Of a stretch of DNA of 5,241 bases, positions 4,598-5,241 are shown in pieces; positions within the stretch are counted from its first letter, which is position 1, and every line of letters begins with the position of its first letter. Origin of the DNA: Thermoproteota archaeon (lineage in GTDB: Archaea > Thermoproteota > Methanomethylicia > Culexarchaeales > Culexmicrobiaceae); contig QMQW01000031.1 of NCBI GenBank assembly GCA_003650625.1, positions 1 through 5,241 of the forward strand, read 5' to 3'. The position numbers were made by a program, and so were the translations under genes. The notes below the pieces were generated by a model, which did not search any database, had not been told where the DNA came from, and was given only the letters and a program-made list of their open reading frames with translations.

Positions 4598-4954
4598 TCA
4601 AATTCTAATTATGTGCTTACCTTCCCTATACCAGTCGAGTTTAGCCCACAAGCCCGCTTCCTTCTTCAAAGTGAAGTAGTGTATTATTTTCTTCTCTTTG
4701 AGGAATATTAGCACTGCTTGTGGGTAGCCGAATTCGCACTCAAGAACAAAGACAATGTCTGCTCCATAGTTCTTCACGCACTCTACGAACTTCTTATCCA
4801 CATTTACTTTTTCACGCCACACATCCCCCCTAACACACTTAAACTCCCCAATATCCTTAGGCTCAATCTTGAAATTTTCAGAAACAACTTTATAAACTTC
4901 TATATCGCCCCACTCCGAACTATGAACCTTAACAATAATCATACCTTCCGCCAC
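4598..4954 (-). CDS. Unrecognised 118-residue protein, second of a minus-strand gene pair
   Basis: The frame begins at GTG 4954 or, four codons later, at ATG 4942. The sequence is beta-rich with scattered Lys and Glu: MIIVKVHSSEWGDIEVYKVV at the start, a middle part with CVRGDVWREK and CVKNYGADIVFVLECEFGY, and an end with HYFTLKKEAGLWAKLDWY. There is no membrane segment, signal peptide or motif I can name. Either start overlaps the preceding minus-strand gene (by 26 or 14 bases), so the two are probably translated together. The AbiEi-like upstream gene suggests a possible toxin-antitoxin pairing, but this protein is too short and lacks the nucleotidyltransferase motifs of AbiEii. The integrase fragment follows 133 bases downstream on the same strand. 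Confidence 0.65.
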   Translation of the reverse strand: MAEGMIIVKVHSSEWGDIEVYKVVSENFKIEPKDIGEFKCVRGDVWREKVNVDKKFVECVKNYGADIVFVLECEFGYPQAVLIFLKEKKIIHYFTLKKEAGLWAKLDWYREGKHIIRI

Positions 4955-5241
4955 TCCCCTTCAGACTATTCTGTTTAGTGCATACTTTACCACCTTTTCG
5001 ACGTTTTTTTGGGTAGTGCTTCAGATATTCTAGTAGTTTTTCTTTTCTGCATGGTTTTAAGAATCCCGCTACTATGTAGCTCCATTCTTTAGGGTTAGGG
5101 TTTGAAGGTAGTGTTATGTAGAGTATGTCTAGTACTGCTCTTTCAACATCAGCTACGTTAAGGTTTCCAACTCTAGTGAATCCGAAGTTTAGGAGGGATT
5201 TACGTACCTTAAAGAACCTAACCTTGATCCCGCCAAAATCA
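4929..5241 (-). CDS. C-terminal part of a possible AbiEi-like regulator (partial)
   Basis: A minus-strand frame is open from the window edge (first full codon at 5240) to TAA 4931-4929, giving 103 residues; the start lies beyond the window. The order of elements recalls AbiEi-type antitoxin/transcription regulators: a strand pair (IKVRFFKVR), a short turn, then NVADVERAVLDILYITLP, where AbiEi proteins have a conserved 'ERALLD'-type helix. Next come an aromatic helix (PKEWSYIVAGFL) and a basic segment (EYLKHYPKKRRKGGK). In type IV systems AbiEi represses the operon and opposes an AbiEii toxin. The N-terminal winged helix that would confirm this is outside the window, and the last 15 or so residues overlap the next gene and may be poorly conserved. 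The family call is tentative; the open frame itself is clear. Confidence 0.5.
   Translation of the reverse strand, partial: DFGGIKVRFFKVRKSLLNFGFTRVGNLNVADVERAVLDILYITLPSNPNPKEWSYIVAGFLKPCRKEKLLEYLKHYPKKRRKGGKVCTKQNSLKGSGGRYDYC

Noticed and set aside
4718..4978. Plus-strand 86-codon frame
   Set aside because: It lies antisense to the 118-residue minus-strand gene and the end of the AbiEi-like frame. It has no ribosome binding site or family resemblance, and its composition looks like a shadow.
5089..5101. Telomere-like TTTAGGGTTAGGG
   Set aside because: It is a short in-frame part of the AbiEi-like gene (encoding NPNPK on the minus strand) with only two units, so it is a coincidence.
1..5241. 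CRISPR array, rRNA, complete tRNA or insertion sequence
   Set aside because: No regularly spaced repeat series, no rRNA-like segment, no full tRNA cloverleaf and no transposase motif were found on either strand.

Overview
The window looks like archaeal DNA, most likely from a hyperthermophilic crenarchaeon. It is AT-rich but carries a very GC-rich tRNA segment with an encoded CCA. It has TATA-like boxes 20-30 bases before leaderless starts and strong GGAGGTG ribosome binding sites. Near position 4300 it holds a fragment of an SSV-type tyrosine integrase whose reading frame runs antisense through a tRNA 3' half, an arrangement known from crenarchaeal viruses and plasmids. I cannot name the species. 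This appears to be an accessory region at the edge of an integrated element, not core chromosome.

Left part (1-410): the tail of an unrecognised gene, a short acidic protein of 36 residues with its own TATA box, and a spacer containing a T-tract and a perfect 14-bp palindrome. Middle (411-4089), all on the plus strand: a 647-residue membrane protein with an extracytoplasmic transglutaminase-like domain; an interrupted small reading frame behind an excellent ribosome binding site; then a tight three-gene cluster encoding an unrecognised 216-residue protein, an unrecognised mostly helical 169-residue protein, and a 164-residue HEPN-domain protein. The cluster has its own TATA-like sequence and ribosome binding site, and its genes are 7 bases apart or overlapping, so they are probably co-expressed.

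Right part (4090-5241): a repeat-rich spacer leads into a 43-bp copy of the 3' half of tRNA-Gly (anticodon to CCA). The same DNA, read on the minus strand, is the end of a 56-codon integrase N-terminal fragment. To its right are three copies of a GGGGTTAAC motif, an unrecognised 118-residue gene and the end of a gene that resembles AbiEi-type antitoxins or regulators, all on the minus strand.

The attachment core has the integrase N-terminus on its right, but neither the tRNA 5' half nor a recognisable integrase C-terminal part on its left. A simple single integration should leave one of these. I read this as the junction between two elements inserted at the same tRNA gene, or as the decayed edge of one. 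The HEPN operon and the AbiEi-like pair would then be accessory cargo on either side. The best candidate for an undescribed system is the HEPN operon with two unknown partners, possibly together with the membrane transglutaminase-like protein. Its defence or toxin-antitoxin role is inferred only from the HEPN fold and the setting.
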